Below, piece after piece: positions 46,010-53,325 of a stretch of DNA of 64,000 bases (position 1 is the stretch's first letter; each line of letters starts with the position of its first letter). This DNA is from CAYMTV01 sp964393525. Its GTDB lineage: Bacteria; Patescibacteriota; Microgenomatia; Daviesbacterales; UBA10151. The DNA is taken from assembly GCA_964393525.1 (NCBI GenBank), contig CAYMTV010000004.1, positions 1 through 64,000 on the forward strand, given 5' to 3'. The position numbers and the translations under genes were made by a program. Below the pieces are notes generated by a model. The model worked only from the letters and a program-made list of their open reading frames with translations, did not search any database and was not told the DNA's origin.

Positions 46010-48478
46010 TTAAATCCCGCTGGGACTGGCAGATGCACTAGCAGTTGGAGTAGCAGTCGCAACAGGTGTGGCAGATGAGGTCGAAGTTGGGGATGGGGTT
46101 AATGAGACTGTTGGAGTTGGAGTTGGGGTGGGAGATGATGGGGTAGCGCAAACATAAACAGGGCAGACATTAGCAGATTGTGAATCGCCAACGATAGGTG
46201 ACCCGACAGAACATACCGGGGGTTCGGGACAAAGTGGTGCTTGGGGTAAGGGATCATCAAAAGCCCCAAAATCATACCTCATACAAGCCCAGTCAACTGA
46301 ATTAATAACCCCATCCACATTAAAGTCTCCTTTTTTCTTTTCAGGCGATGTTACTAGTCCCCATAGCCTGTGCAAAAGATTAGCATCAAAGGTATTAATC
46401 GTACCATCTCCATCAGGCGGCAAGAAGATATCCCCGACCGGCAAAACATTGTACCGTATCTTATCCAGAAACGTTTCACCTTTTCTAATAAACAACTGCG
46501 CAGTGCCCTCTTGGGCTTTAAATACCTCGGCGGTTCTTCTAACGCTGTTGGGAGTTTTGACCGTCACTTTATATAACCTGCCGCTTTTGAACTTATAATT
46601 TAAACCCTTAATTAAACCGTTTTGACTAATCTTTAGATTGTCAAAAATCACTGGAGCAGAGGCGCCCTCTTCCAAAATAGCAATCTGGGCTCCTTCTGTT
46701 TCATTAGTTCGATCATCCCGGCAGAAAATTTTTGCCCCCAATGAAAGGGAAACATTGGGATCATATATCCCTTTGGCTATCGCACCGTCTTTTCTGGTTA
46801 AGATAAATTCCAATTCATTGTCACATTTTAAATTCTGAGATGAAACCATCACTTCCTCCCCGGACCAATTAACATTAGTCAAATCTTGTTTTCCACCCTT
46901 GACCATACCTTGTTCTCTACCAAAGTTTCCTCCCTTTAAAGTAAAGATTGATCCTTGGTTGGTGGAGCTTGTTGTGCATTTGATATTGTCAATAAATGGA
47001 TCTGCTCCAACATATTCGATCTGGGCAGTTTCAACGATATTTTTACCATCGCTTCCTATAAACTGAACAAAAATATTTTTCATCCCAAGCGAGGAATCGA
47101 TAAAGTTGTGCTCGACGATGATTGGTTCTTTATCATAAGCCAAGATCCTGGCTTTATCTAAATCAGCTCTGGTCTCGGCATACTTAAACGCAACTGTCCC
47201 ATTGAACTTTTCTCTTACCTCAAAGCAGTAAATTCTAGCCTCGGAGTTGCATTTTTGGGATTTATCATCCCAATCCGTCCACTGAGAGTTTTTAAGGGTG
47301 GCTGCTCCCTGAAGTCCTTTCTCTTTATTGCTATTATCTGTCCAGTTTTGACAATTTTTAGAGTGGGACTCACCGCCTTTTTTAACACCAGTCCAGGCCC
47401 AGGGAGATAATCCGCTAGTTTCTTTTTCCCCGATATCTTCTTTTTTGTCGGTAAATCTGACCGGATTTTCTAGGCGGTTAGGGATATCAGTTTTACGAAA
47501 TGCCACCACCTCATCTTTTAAATTGACGTACCTTTCATCTTCCAGACGATCTAGGGCCTTCTTGTCACTTGTACCCAGCCAAGCCACCCACTTCCCTCCA
47601 AGCTTGGCATCATCTGAAAGGCTCTGACACTTTTGATCTGCCCCTTCAAGTCCGCCTAAATTTCCGTTGTAAAATTTGCTTGAGGCAAAAACCCTGAGAT
47701 CTCTTTTAGGGGAAGGTGAAGGAACTGTTTTGACAGCGCAGACTTTGCTGTCGCAATATCTGGAACAACAGTTTGAGGTATAGCCCTGTCTGTCACAACT
47801 TGCACCAAGCCTTTGACAGCGGTTAGGGGGTTTACCGCCACATTTATCTTCACAGACTTGCTCACTACCGGTGCAGGTTTGCCAACATGCATAATTGTTA
47901 TCTTTAGTTGACCCATCTTCTTTTTCATTAGTTTGATTTTCATTTCCCTGACCACTTGTGGGATCATCAGCAGCCAAAACATTACTGATAAAGGAAAAGG
48001 GGAAGGATTCAATTAAATCCGCTGAGCCAGTTGCTTCACAGGGTTCTTTAACTGTTTTAGTTTTTCCCTGACAGCTATAAATAACTTTTTGTTTTTCCTT
48101 AATACATTCTTCTTTTTTCTCAATCTTCCAAGTTGAGCTATCAAACTTCTTAGGATTGCAGGCTGCAGGAGAAGCGGAAGCAGAGGCTGAAGGGGAGGCT
48201 GAGGCAGTTGATGTTTGGCTGGGGGAGGGTGTTGCATTTAAAGTTGAAACAAACTGGATTTCAACATTCTCAAGACAAGTTAAAACTTTTCTACCATTTC
48301 TTTCCTGGACACATTTTCCTTCCAAAAAGGTAATTGGTGCAACCTCTGCCTTTGGCCTAAGGATTTGTTTGGTTTTGGTAAGATATAACCCAACTATTAT
48401 TCCAGCCAGTAAAGTCAATAGAAGTAGGGTATTGAGGATGTTTTTTTTGTTCTTAAAAAAAGAGGTCAAATTGTCCAC
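46010..48478 (-). CDS. Multidomain dockerin-bearing surface protein with knottin-like and DUF1554-like domains
   Basis: 822 residues. N-terminal membrane helix, Ser/Ala/Pro linker near 83-105, then a cysteine-rich segment. Within it CQRLGASC and the following SNCCSRYCDSKVC (about residues 220-246) have cystine-knot spacing C-x6-C-x8-CC-x3-C-x4-C. A DUF1554-like domain follows (about 258-425: VFASSKFYNGNLGGLEGAD, WAWTG, RIYCFEV). After an IPT-like region, a dockerin carries DGDGTINTFDANLLHRLW and DFNVDGVINSVDWACMRYDF, and a Cys and Pro/Thr-rich tail ends the protein. The GTG start is immediately after its promoter. Confidence 0.8.
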   Translation of the reverse strand: MDNLTSFFKNKKNILNTLLLLTLLAGIIVGLYLTKTKQILRPKAEVAPITFLEGKCVQERNGRKVLTCLENVEIQFVSTLNATPSPSQTSTASASPSASASASPAACNPKKFDSSTWKIEKKEECIKEKQKVIYSCQGKTKTVKEPCEATGSADLIESFPFSFISNVLAADDPTSGQGNENQTNEKEDGSTKDNNYACWQTCTGSEQVCEDKCGGKPPNRCQRLGASCDRQGYTSNCCSRYCDSKVCAVKTVPSPSPKRDLRVFASSKFYNGNLGGLEGADQKCQSLSDDAKLGGKWVAWLGTSDKKALDRLEDERYVNLKDEVVAFRKTDIPNRLENPVRFTDKKEDIGEKETSGLSPWAWTGVKKGGESHSKNCQNWTDNSNKEKGLQGAATLKNSQWTDWDDKSQKCNSEARIYCFEVREKFNGTVAFKYAETRADLDKARILAYDKEPIIVEHNFIDSSLGMKNIFVQFIGSDGKNIVETAQIEYVGADPFIDNIKCTTSSTNQGSIFTLKGGNFGREQGMVKGGKQDLTNVNWSGEEVMVSSQNLKCDNELEFILTRKDGAIAKGIYDPNVSLSLGAKIFCRDDRTNETEGAQIAILEEGASAPVIFDNLKISQNGLIKGLNYKFKSGRLYKVTVKTPNSVRRTAEVFKAQEGTAQLFIRKGETFLDKIRYNVLPVGDIFLPPDGDGTINTFDANLLHRLWGLVTSPEKKKGDFNVDGVINSVDWACMRYDFGAFDDPLPQAPLCPEPPVCSVGSPIVGDSQSANVCPVYVCATPSSPTPTPTPTVSLTPSPTSTSSATPVATATPTASASASPSGI

Positions 48479-48487
48479 TAAATAGTA

Positions 48488-48516
48488 TAGTGTAGCAATT
48501 TACCTGCTTTGTCAAC
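48488..48516 (-). promoter_or_regulatory. Promoter of the cohesin/dockerin cluster
   Basis: On the minus strand TTGACA (48516-48511), 17 nt, then CACTAT (48493-48488); TATACT lies 3 nt further. The GTG start at 48478 is 9 nt after the CACTAT box and I see no ribosome-binding site, so the mRNA may be leaderless. Confidence 0.5.
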
Positions 48517-48561
48517 CATTCCACAATTTAAAAATCTAACATTGTACGACAACGAACGAAT

Positions 48562-49098
48562 TTAACGAAGCTTGGAATTTTTTTTATTAAAGTAATCCTT
48601 TTTAAACTCAATATATTTAATAAAATCAGGCTGGGCAAAAAACTCAAAAGTGTAAATATCATCCATATGAGGGTAAGGCAAAACAAAAAACTTTTCTACA
48701 GTAGGGGAAGATAAATATTTCTCAAGTTTTAAAGCATTAGTATCTCCACATTCAGAGGGGAATCTAAAGTTTTTATCAATGAGATCAACTTCAAAACCCA
48801 AAAAGGGGTATTCTATATAAAAATCATCAATTTTAAATTTATACTTGTTGCTCAAAAATTGCCTAATCAGGAACTTTAAAGCAATATGTTGTTGGCTTTC
48901 ACCTCCATTTATAAGTCCCTGTGTTGGATCTTGGACTATCCCTAAGGCTTGATCAAACTTATTACTATTTCCTAGAAAAATTTTGTTAAATCCAATTAAA
49001 TTTTCCTCATACATTAAGGTAATTTCTTCTAAATTGAACCAGTCAACATTAAGAAGGGAGTTGCTGTAAAAGATTTTTTTGAAATCGTCTTTAGTCAT
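48562..49098 (-). CDS. Putative PD-(D/E)XK-like nuclease coupled to recombinase
   Basis: 178 residues. GGESQQHIALKFLIRQFL, then DFYIEYPFLGFEVDLIDKNFRFPSECGDTNALKLEKYL, reads as a restriction-endonuclease-like core. It has a leading Glu/His helix, an E...EVDLI strand and an E-C-G turn followed by a Lys helix, a pattern seen in predicted PD-(D/E)XK nucleases. The start overlaps the recombinase stop by 8 nt, so the two are translated together. The fold call is my reading of a pattern and is not certain. Confidence 0.45.
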   Translation of the reverse strand: MTKDDFKKIFYSNSLLNVDWFNLEEITLMYEENLIGFNKIFLGNSNKFDQALGIVQDPTQGLINGGESQQHIALKFLIRQFLSNKYKFKIDDFYIEYPFLGFEVDLIDKNFRFPSECGDTNALKLEKYLSSPTVEKFFVLPYPHMDDIYTFEFFAQPDFIKYIEFKKDYFNKKNSKLR

Positions 49099-50098
49099 CA
49101 ATCTTGGCAAGGGGGTGAAATTTACGGTGAGTTTCTTCGGCAAATTTATCCTGGGCATTAACATATCTAGTAGTTGTATCAAGCGACTCATGCCCTAAAA
49201 GCATCTGAATACCTACAACACTTGCTCCTTCTTCTGCCATGTAAGTAGCAAAAGCATGGCGTAGTGAGTGAGCAGTGGTTGGAATGATGATTCCTAATTT
49301 TTCCCTATACCTTTTAATTCTTTCCTGCAGGTAGTTTGTTGAGATGCGGACATTAGCAGAGTTTTTTCTTTTACCTTTTTGGGGAACAAATAACGCAGGG
49401 GAAGTATCTGTCCGAAGCTTAAAATACTCATCAAGATGGAATTTAGCTCTTTCTGTTAGATAGACAAACCGTTGCTTTTTTCCCTTACCAGTCACAAAGA
49501 TCCGTCCTGAAGAATCAATATCTTTTCGATTTAAAGATAACAGCTCTGAGATTCGCATCCCGGTTGAAAAAAGCATTTCTAACATTGCCCTGTTTCTGGA
49601 GGAAACGACTGGATCTTTCTCAAGCTTACTAGGTGCCTCAATTAAAGATATCAACTCATTTAACTCAGCCAGTTTATAATGGTTTTTTTCTCTCCTGACC
49701 ATCTTAATATGCTCCGGCGCAACCGGGACAGGGAAGTCCTGATAAATTAAGAATTTTAAATAACTTCTTAAAGAAGACAGTGCCCTATTGACTGACCCAC
49801 TTTGAAGTTTGTTTAGAGTCTTCTCCTCTAAAATAGCAGTTTTCCGATCTTGTGACAGAAGATAAGCTTTATATTGTTCGACATCGCCCTTTGTTAAGCT
49901 ACTAAACTCTTTGATAAGTTGACTTTTAAGAAATGTGGTAAAAGTTATCAAATCCCGCTCATAATTATAAATCGTTTCAGTCGAGTAATTGTTGGTTGTA
50001 AGATAAAGTAGAAACTCATCAAATAGGGGTAGTTGAATTTTTTTTATCTTATTAGAGGGTGGAGTATCTCGTCCTGAGCTGGACTCTAGTCTATCCAT
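49091..50098 (-). CDS. Tyrosine recombinase (second Xer-like integrase)
   Basis: 335 residues. Core-binding domain (FLLYLTTNNYSTETIYNYERDLITF) and catalytic domain with Arg in STGMRISELL, Lys in GKGKKQRFVYL, HSLRHAFAT, LLGHES and the nucleophile in TTRYVN. It has a longer N-terminal extension and different linker from the recombinase at 40120-41040. Coupled to a predicted nuclease, it may belong to a mobile or defence module rather than chromosome resolution. ATG at 50098; an earlier in-frame start at 50128 is possible. Confidence 0.88.
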   Translation of the reverse strand: MDRLESSSGRDTPPSNKIKKIQLPLFDEFLLYLTTNNYSTETIYNYERDLITFTTFLKSQLIKEFSSLTKGDVEQYKAYLLSQDRKTAILEEKTLNKLQSGSVNRALSSLRSYLKFLIYQDFPVPVAPEHIKMVRREKNHYKLAELNELISLIEAPSKLEKDPVVSSRNRAMLEMLFSTGMRISELLSLNRKDIDSSGRIFVTGKGKKQRFVYLTERAKFHLDEYFKLRTDTSPALFVPQKGKRKNSANVRISTNYLQERIKRYREKLGIIIPTTAHSLRHAFATYMAEEGASVVGIQMLLGHESLDTTTRYVNAQDKFAEETHRKFHPLAKIDD

Positions 50099-50271
50099 GA
50101 TTATGAGTGTTAGGTTGATTATACTCATAATAATATACGTGGCTGAGATTTGTCAATGGTTTAACCTTTATATTGTACTCCCTGTTCAGCTAAATCCAGC
50201 CTCAAATGAACTACCCCGCAGCAGAGCTGACGGGGTATCCTGCGGAAAGTTCTTCTGTGAACCATTCATCC

Positions 50272-50291
50272 TCGCAGCAAGCTGCGAGGTG
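50272..50291. repeat. CCTCGCAGC/GCTGCGAGG palindrome
   Basis: Perfect 9-bp arms with a 2-nt centre, in a short GC-rich island. Probable remnant of a REP-like or transposon-end repeat. Confidence 0.55.
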
Positions 50292-50528
50292 CTCTGGTTC
50301 AAGAATAGAAGACTTAAAATGGCCGCTAAAACGGCTTCTTAGGGGATGGGTGCACCAATGAGTCATTTATAAGTTTAGCCCTTTAGGACAGCCCAAACCA
50401 TCTAATCAATTTTGACAATTAATTGATAAAAAATGATTAAAAACTTTTTAAAAATATACCAAAACAGCTTATAAAATGACAGAAACAACCTGTACAGCTT
50501 CCTCCCTTTAAGACCCCTTTGTTAATTT

Positions 50529-50657
50529 TTATTTTGTTAAAGAGACCACTTCTCCGGGTTTTTTATAGATTGTATATTGTACGACATCGAGGATATAGCC
50601 GGTTGGGATTAGACTTAGGACAACTAAAAAGAGGGCACGTATGACTCTAGAGAAGAT
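50529..50657 (-). CDS. Possible small membrane peptide with non-standard AUC start
   Basis: A 42-codon frame reads FSRVIRALFLVVLSLIP then TGYILDVVQYTIYKKPGEVV, ending SLTK. It has a hydrophobic helix and a charged tail, which looks like true protein sequence. AGGAGG lies 6 nt before an in-frame ATC at 50657, and a stop codon lies just upstream. No ATG, GTG or TTG is in frame. Either AUC initiates, or a base is wrong in the assembly. Confidence 0.35.
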   Translation of the reverse strand: MFSRVIRALFLVVLSLIPTGYILDVVQYTIYKKPGEVVSLTK

Positions 50658-50767
50658 ACAATCCCTCCTTTAAGAGCCAGACTCTACGTAATCGTTACTA
50701 AATAGAGGGCTAAGTTCTCTTAGAAATATTTGTAAGAAAAATAACTTATAGTTTTCACGCATGAAAA

Positions 50768-50776
50768 TTATCCACA
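50768..50776 (+). other. DnaA-box consensus TTATCCACA
   Basis: Exact match to the DnaA-box consensus; a one-mismatch copy TTTTCCACA is at 50938-50946. Two sites without dnaA or dnaN nearby are too few to call an origin. Confidence 0.35.
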
Positions 50777-51001
50777 GTACTTTAGATAGCAATAGCTTTC
50801 GGGGAGTGCTCTACTCCGTACTGGAATTTAGAGCTAATTTCATTTGGTACATCTTCAATAATTAATAATTTTATGCTTTATCCCTCCCAATCCAGCCCAA
50901 ATTGATACTATATCAAACTATATCATTTTTCACGATTTTTTCCACACAGATCCTATAGTTTTCTAATTTAACCGGACCCGAATATTTCCCGCACCACTTC
51001 C

Positions 51002-51823
51002 CTAGCCTCCCCAAACAGTTACAATATAACTTAGAAATAAAATTAAAGAACAAGCACCAATACATTCATAGACAAGCTGCCTGTTAAGCCTTTTGCGGAT
51101 ATGTTCAATTACAATCTCAACGCAAATATACAAAATGGTTGATAAAAGTATTGCTTTAACAATCGGGTGTGAAGGCCAAAAGGACAAAGCCAATGCCAAC
51201 TCTCCTGCTATTAAAGCCATTAAAAAGCTATAAATAAGGTTTTGTGAGGTAATTTTATCCATGTCAATCGACCACAGAACCTGTAAACTTAGGAAAAAAG
51301 AAACTATTATCACCAAAATAGCGTTCCAGTAAAATTGAAGTTCAAAGGCATATAACACACTGATTAAAAGGATTGAGGTTAAAATAGTAAAAACAAAATT
51401 TACTGTAGAAGCTGCTCGGTATAAAGGTATTGCCTTATCGGATGAAACATTAAAAACGTTCTGAGACAAAAGCAGGCTGTAAAAGGACAGACCAAAGAAG
51501 GCAGCTGTAGGAATTCTAGTCAGCCAGCCTATATGCCGAAACAGAAAATAAAAACTTGATAGTGCTATAGCATAGGTCACCGGTAAAATAAATACTGCAA
51601 AAAGTCTGGTTTTATCCTTTCCCATCCAAAGAGCCCAAAGGGACAGGACATAAGAAACGATTCCGATGATATAAATTAAGTAGTAACGCCTGAAAACGAC
51701 GTTAAATGTTTGAGTTATATAAAGAAAACTTAGTGTCAGAAGGGCAGATGCAATAACCATCTTTTTTCTTTTATCAAGCTTGAAAAAATTTAGTATGGAT
51801 TGGTTAATTATTTTTTTCATCAC
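51002..51823 (-). CDS. Polytopic membrane protein, unknown function
   Basis: 273 residues with about eight membrane helices (for example VIASALLTLSFLYITQTFNVV, YYLIYIIGIVSYVLSLWALWM, AILVIIVSFFLSLQVLW). No recognised family. Its start overlaps the ruvC stop (ATGA), so it is co-translated with ruvC. No link to recombination can be read from the sequence. Confidence 0.7.
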   Translation of the reverse strand: MMKKIINQSILNFFKLDKRKKMVIASALLTLSFLYITQTFNVVFRRYYLIYIIGIVSYVLSLWALWMGKDKTRLFAVFILPVTYAIALSSFYFLFRHIGWLTRIPTAAFFGLSFYSLLLSQNVFNVSSDKAIPLYRAASTVNFVFTILTSILLISVLYAFELQFYWNAILVIIVSFFLSLQVLWSIDMDKITSQNLIYSFLMALIAGELALALSFWPSHPIVKAILLSTILYICVEIVIEHIRKRLNRQLVYECIGACSLILFLSYIVTVWGG

Positions 51824-52371
51824 TTTGCAACAAGCTTTAGGACATGGCAGATGGCAATTGCTACCGCATCTACCGCATTATCATCCCAGGTTTTTTTCCT
51901 TTTAATCCCGGCCATGGGTTTTGATAGTTCGGCTGCCTTCTGCCCTTTTACTTTGGAAAGGAATCGTCTTACCCCTTCGTGAACCTGTTTTTTATCTGCC
52001 CGGCCTGCTCCTGTCACCATTAGTTTAACCTGTAGGCCGGTATACTCATGTATGGAAACATTATTCATCCCTGCAGCAAGCAGGATCACTCCCCTAGCCT
52101 GTCCAACTGCAATTGCCGTTCTGGTATTGGCTCCAAAAAAAAGCATTTCAATAATAATCTGATCCGGTTTAAAACGCTCAATGACCTTATTTATTTCATG
52201 ATGCAAAATAACCAGTCTCTTCTCCATCACAAGGTCTTTTGGAGTTGAAATAAAACCATAATCAACAAGTTCTATACCATACTCAAACTCCCGGCCTAAA
52301 ATATCGTCGGGAATTTTAATTACTCCATAACCTGTTGAAGCTGTTCCGGGATCAATGCCTAGAATTACCAT
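51820..52371 (-). CDS. ruvC: Holliday junction resolvase RuvC
   Basis: Cuts Holliday junctions in recombination repair. The 183-residue protein has the acidic active site: D7 in GIDPGTASTGYG, Glu in QIIIEMLFFG, and the two Asp of WDDNAVDAVAIAICH. It also has the GQARGVILLAA helix. It lies 21 nt after yebC, a very common bacterial arrangement (yebC-ruvC). Confidence 0.95.
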   Translation of the reverse strand: MVILGIDPGTASTGYGVIKIPDDILGREFEYGIELVDYGFISTPKDLVMEKRLVILHHEINKVIERFKPDQIIIEMLFFGANTRTAIAVGQARGVILLAAGMNNVSIHEYTGLQVKLMVTGAGRADKKQVHEGVRRFLSKVKGQKAAELSKPMAGIKRKKTWDDNAVDAVAIAICHVLKLVAK

Positions 52372-52392
52372 AAATAGTTATTGGACCTTTAA

Positions 52393-53172
52393 TTAATAAC
52401 CAACTAACTCTTCATTAATATCAAAGTTTGCATATACTTTTTGGACATCATCCTGTTCTTCTAGCTTTCCGGAAAACTCCAGTACTTTTTTGGCAGTCTC
52501 CTGATCTTTTATTTCAACCAAAGTATTGGGTTTATAAACAATTTCCGAGCTCTCTACCTTAAACCCGGCTTGGGTAATTTTATTACTCATAGTATTTAAT
52601 TCTAAGCCTTCTGTATAAACTAAGTATCTTTGTACTTCTTTACCCTGAGCGGAGTCGAAGGGCTCCAAAAAATCCTCAACATCATCTGCTCCCAAGTCTA
52701 TCAATTCCAATATCTCATCCTCCGCGCTATCACCTTTACCTTGAATTTTTATCTCTCCAATTTTGTCAAACATGTAAGACACAGCGCCCGGAGTAGCTAA
52801 CGTTCCCCCATTTCTTTCAAAGATGTTTTTAATTTCCTGAAGGGTCCTTAACCTATTGTCGGTGACTCCGTCAATCATAAAGGCAACTTTTCCCGGTCCA
52901 AAGCCTTCAAAACTCACTTCTTCAATATGTTGCCCTGGGAGTTTACCAAGTCCCCTATCAATTGCCCTTTGAACATTATCCTTTGGCATATTGGCCCCTC
53001 TGGCTGTCTCTACAGCAATTCGAAGTCTAGGATTTCCCTCGGGATCTCCGGAATTACCGAGTTTGGTAGCAATAGTTATTGCATTAGCCAATTTGGTGAA
53101 AGTTAATCCTCTTTTAATATCAGCAGCGCCTTTAGCTCTTTTAATAGTTGACCACTTGGAATGTCCGGACAT
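52393..53172 (-). CDS. YebC/PmpR-family protein with in-frame repeat insertion
   Basis: 259-residue YebC/TACO1-family protein, known as a transcription regulator or a factor easing translation of proline-rich stretches. It starts MSGHSKWSTIKRAKGA and has ANMPKDNVQRAIDRG and the later IDGVTDNRLRT, all family signatures. Within domain 3 the segment PFDSAQGKE is encoded by the dispersed repeat CCCTGAGCGGAGTCGAAGGG (52643-52662), an in-frame insertion. ATG at 53172 is preferred over one 12 nt upstream. Confidence 0.93.
   Translation of the reverse strand: MSGHSKWSTIKRAKGAADIKRGLTFTKLANAITIATKLGNSGDPEGNPRLRIAVETARGANMPKDNVQRAIDRGLGKLPGQHIEEVSFEGFGPGKVAFMIDGVTDNRLRTLQEIKNIFERNGGTLATPGAVSYMFDKIGEIKIQGKGDSAEDEILELIDLGADDVEDFLEPFDSAQGKEVQRYLVYTEGLELNTMSNKITQAGFKVESSEIVYKPNTLVEIKDQETAKKVLEFSGKLEEQDDVQKVYANFDINEELVGY
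52643..52662. repeat. Dispersed palindromic repeat inside yebC
   Basis: CCCTGAGCGGAGTCGAAGGG, a copy of the family found at 20427 and 30867. Read on the minus strand it encodes PFDSAQG in the YebC protein. Confidence 0.8.
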
Positions 53173-53218
53173 ATAACAACCCAAGCATTATACACCAACC
53201 ATAATGATGCTTGAAATT

Positions 53219-53272
53219 AGCTTGACACCTCCGAGGTGGCAAGTCAAACTTGCCTACCGAGTTTGACTCGGT
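53219..53272. repeat. Two adjacent palindromes in the yebC/ABC spacer
   Basis: AGCTTGACACCTCCGAGGTG with an imperfect return arm (53219-53244), then ACCGAGT-ttg-ACTCGGT (53256-53272). They lie between two divergent transcription units. The first matches the repeat in the glmU-like gene. Confidence 0.7.
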
Positions 53273-53325
53273 GGAAGTAGGTCGGAAGTAGACATCTCAC
53301 CTGTACTGAGACTACAATATTATTC

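Larger units (their letters stand above)
50129..51001. other. Gene-poor region of about 870 bp
   Basis: Holds no long reading frame. Recognisable pieces are: a GC-rich palindrome CCTCGCAGC-aa-GCTGCGAGG (near 50272-50291) next to a related ACCCCG/CGGGGT copy at about 50212-50238; a possible 42-residue membrane peptide at 50529-50657 (minus); a perfect DnaA-box sequence TTATCCACA at 50768-50776 with a one-mismatch copy at 50938-50946; and the inverted repeat TTGATA-cta-TATCAA at 50902-50916. The rest is AT-rich with no clear signal. Confidence 0.5.

Noticed and set aside
45740..48485. Further plus-strand frames opposite the cohesin and large dockerin genes
   Set aside because: Shadows of the Ser/Ala/Pro-rich linkers and membrane helices on the coding strand.
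50768..50946. Replication origin from DnaA-box-like sites
   Set aside because: Only one perfect and one near-perfect box, no dnaA or dnaN, and genes on both sides are on the same strand.
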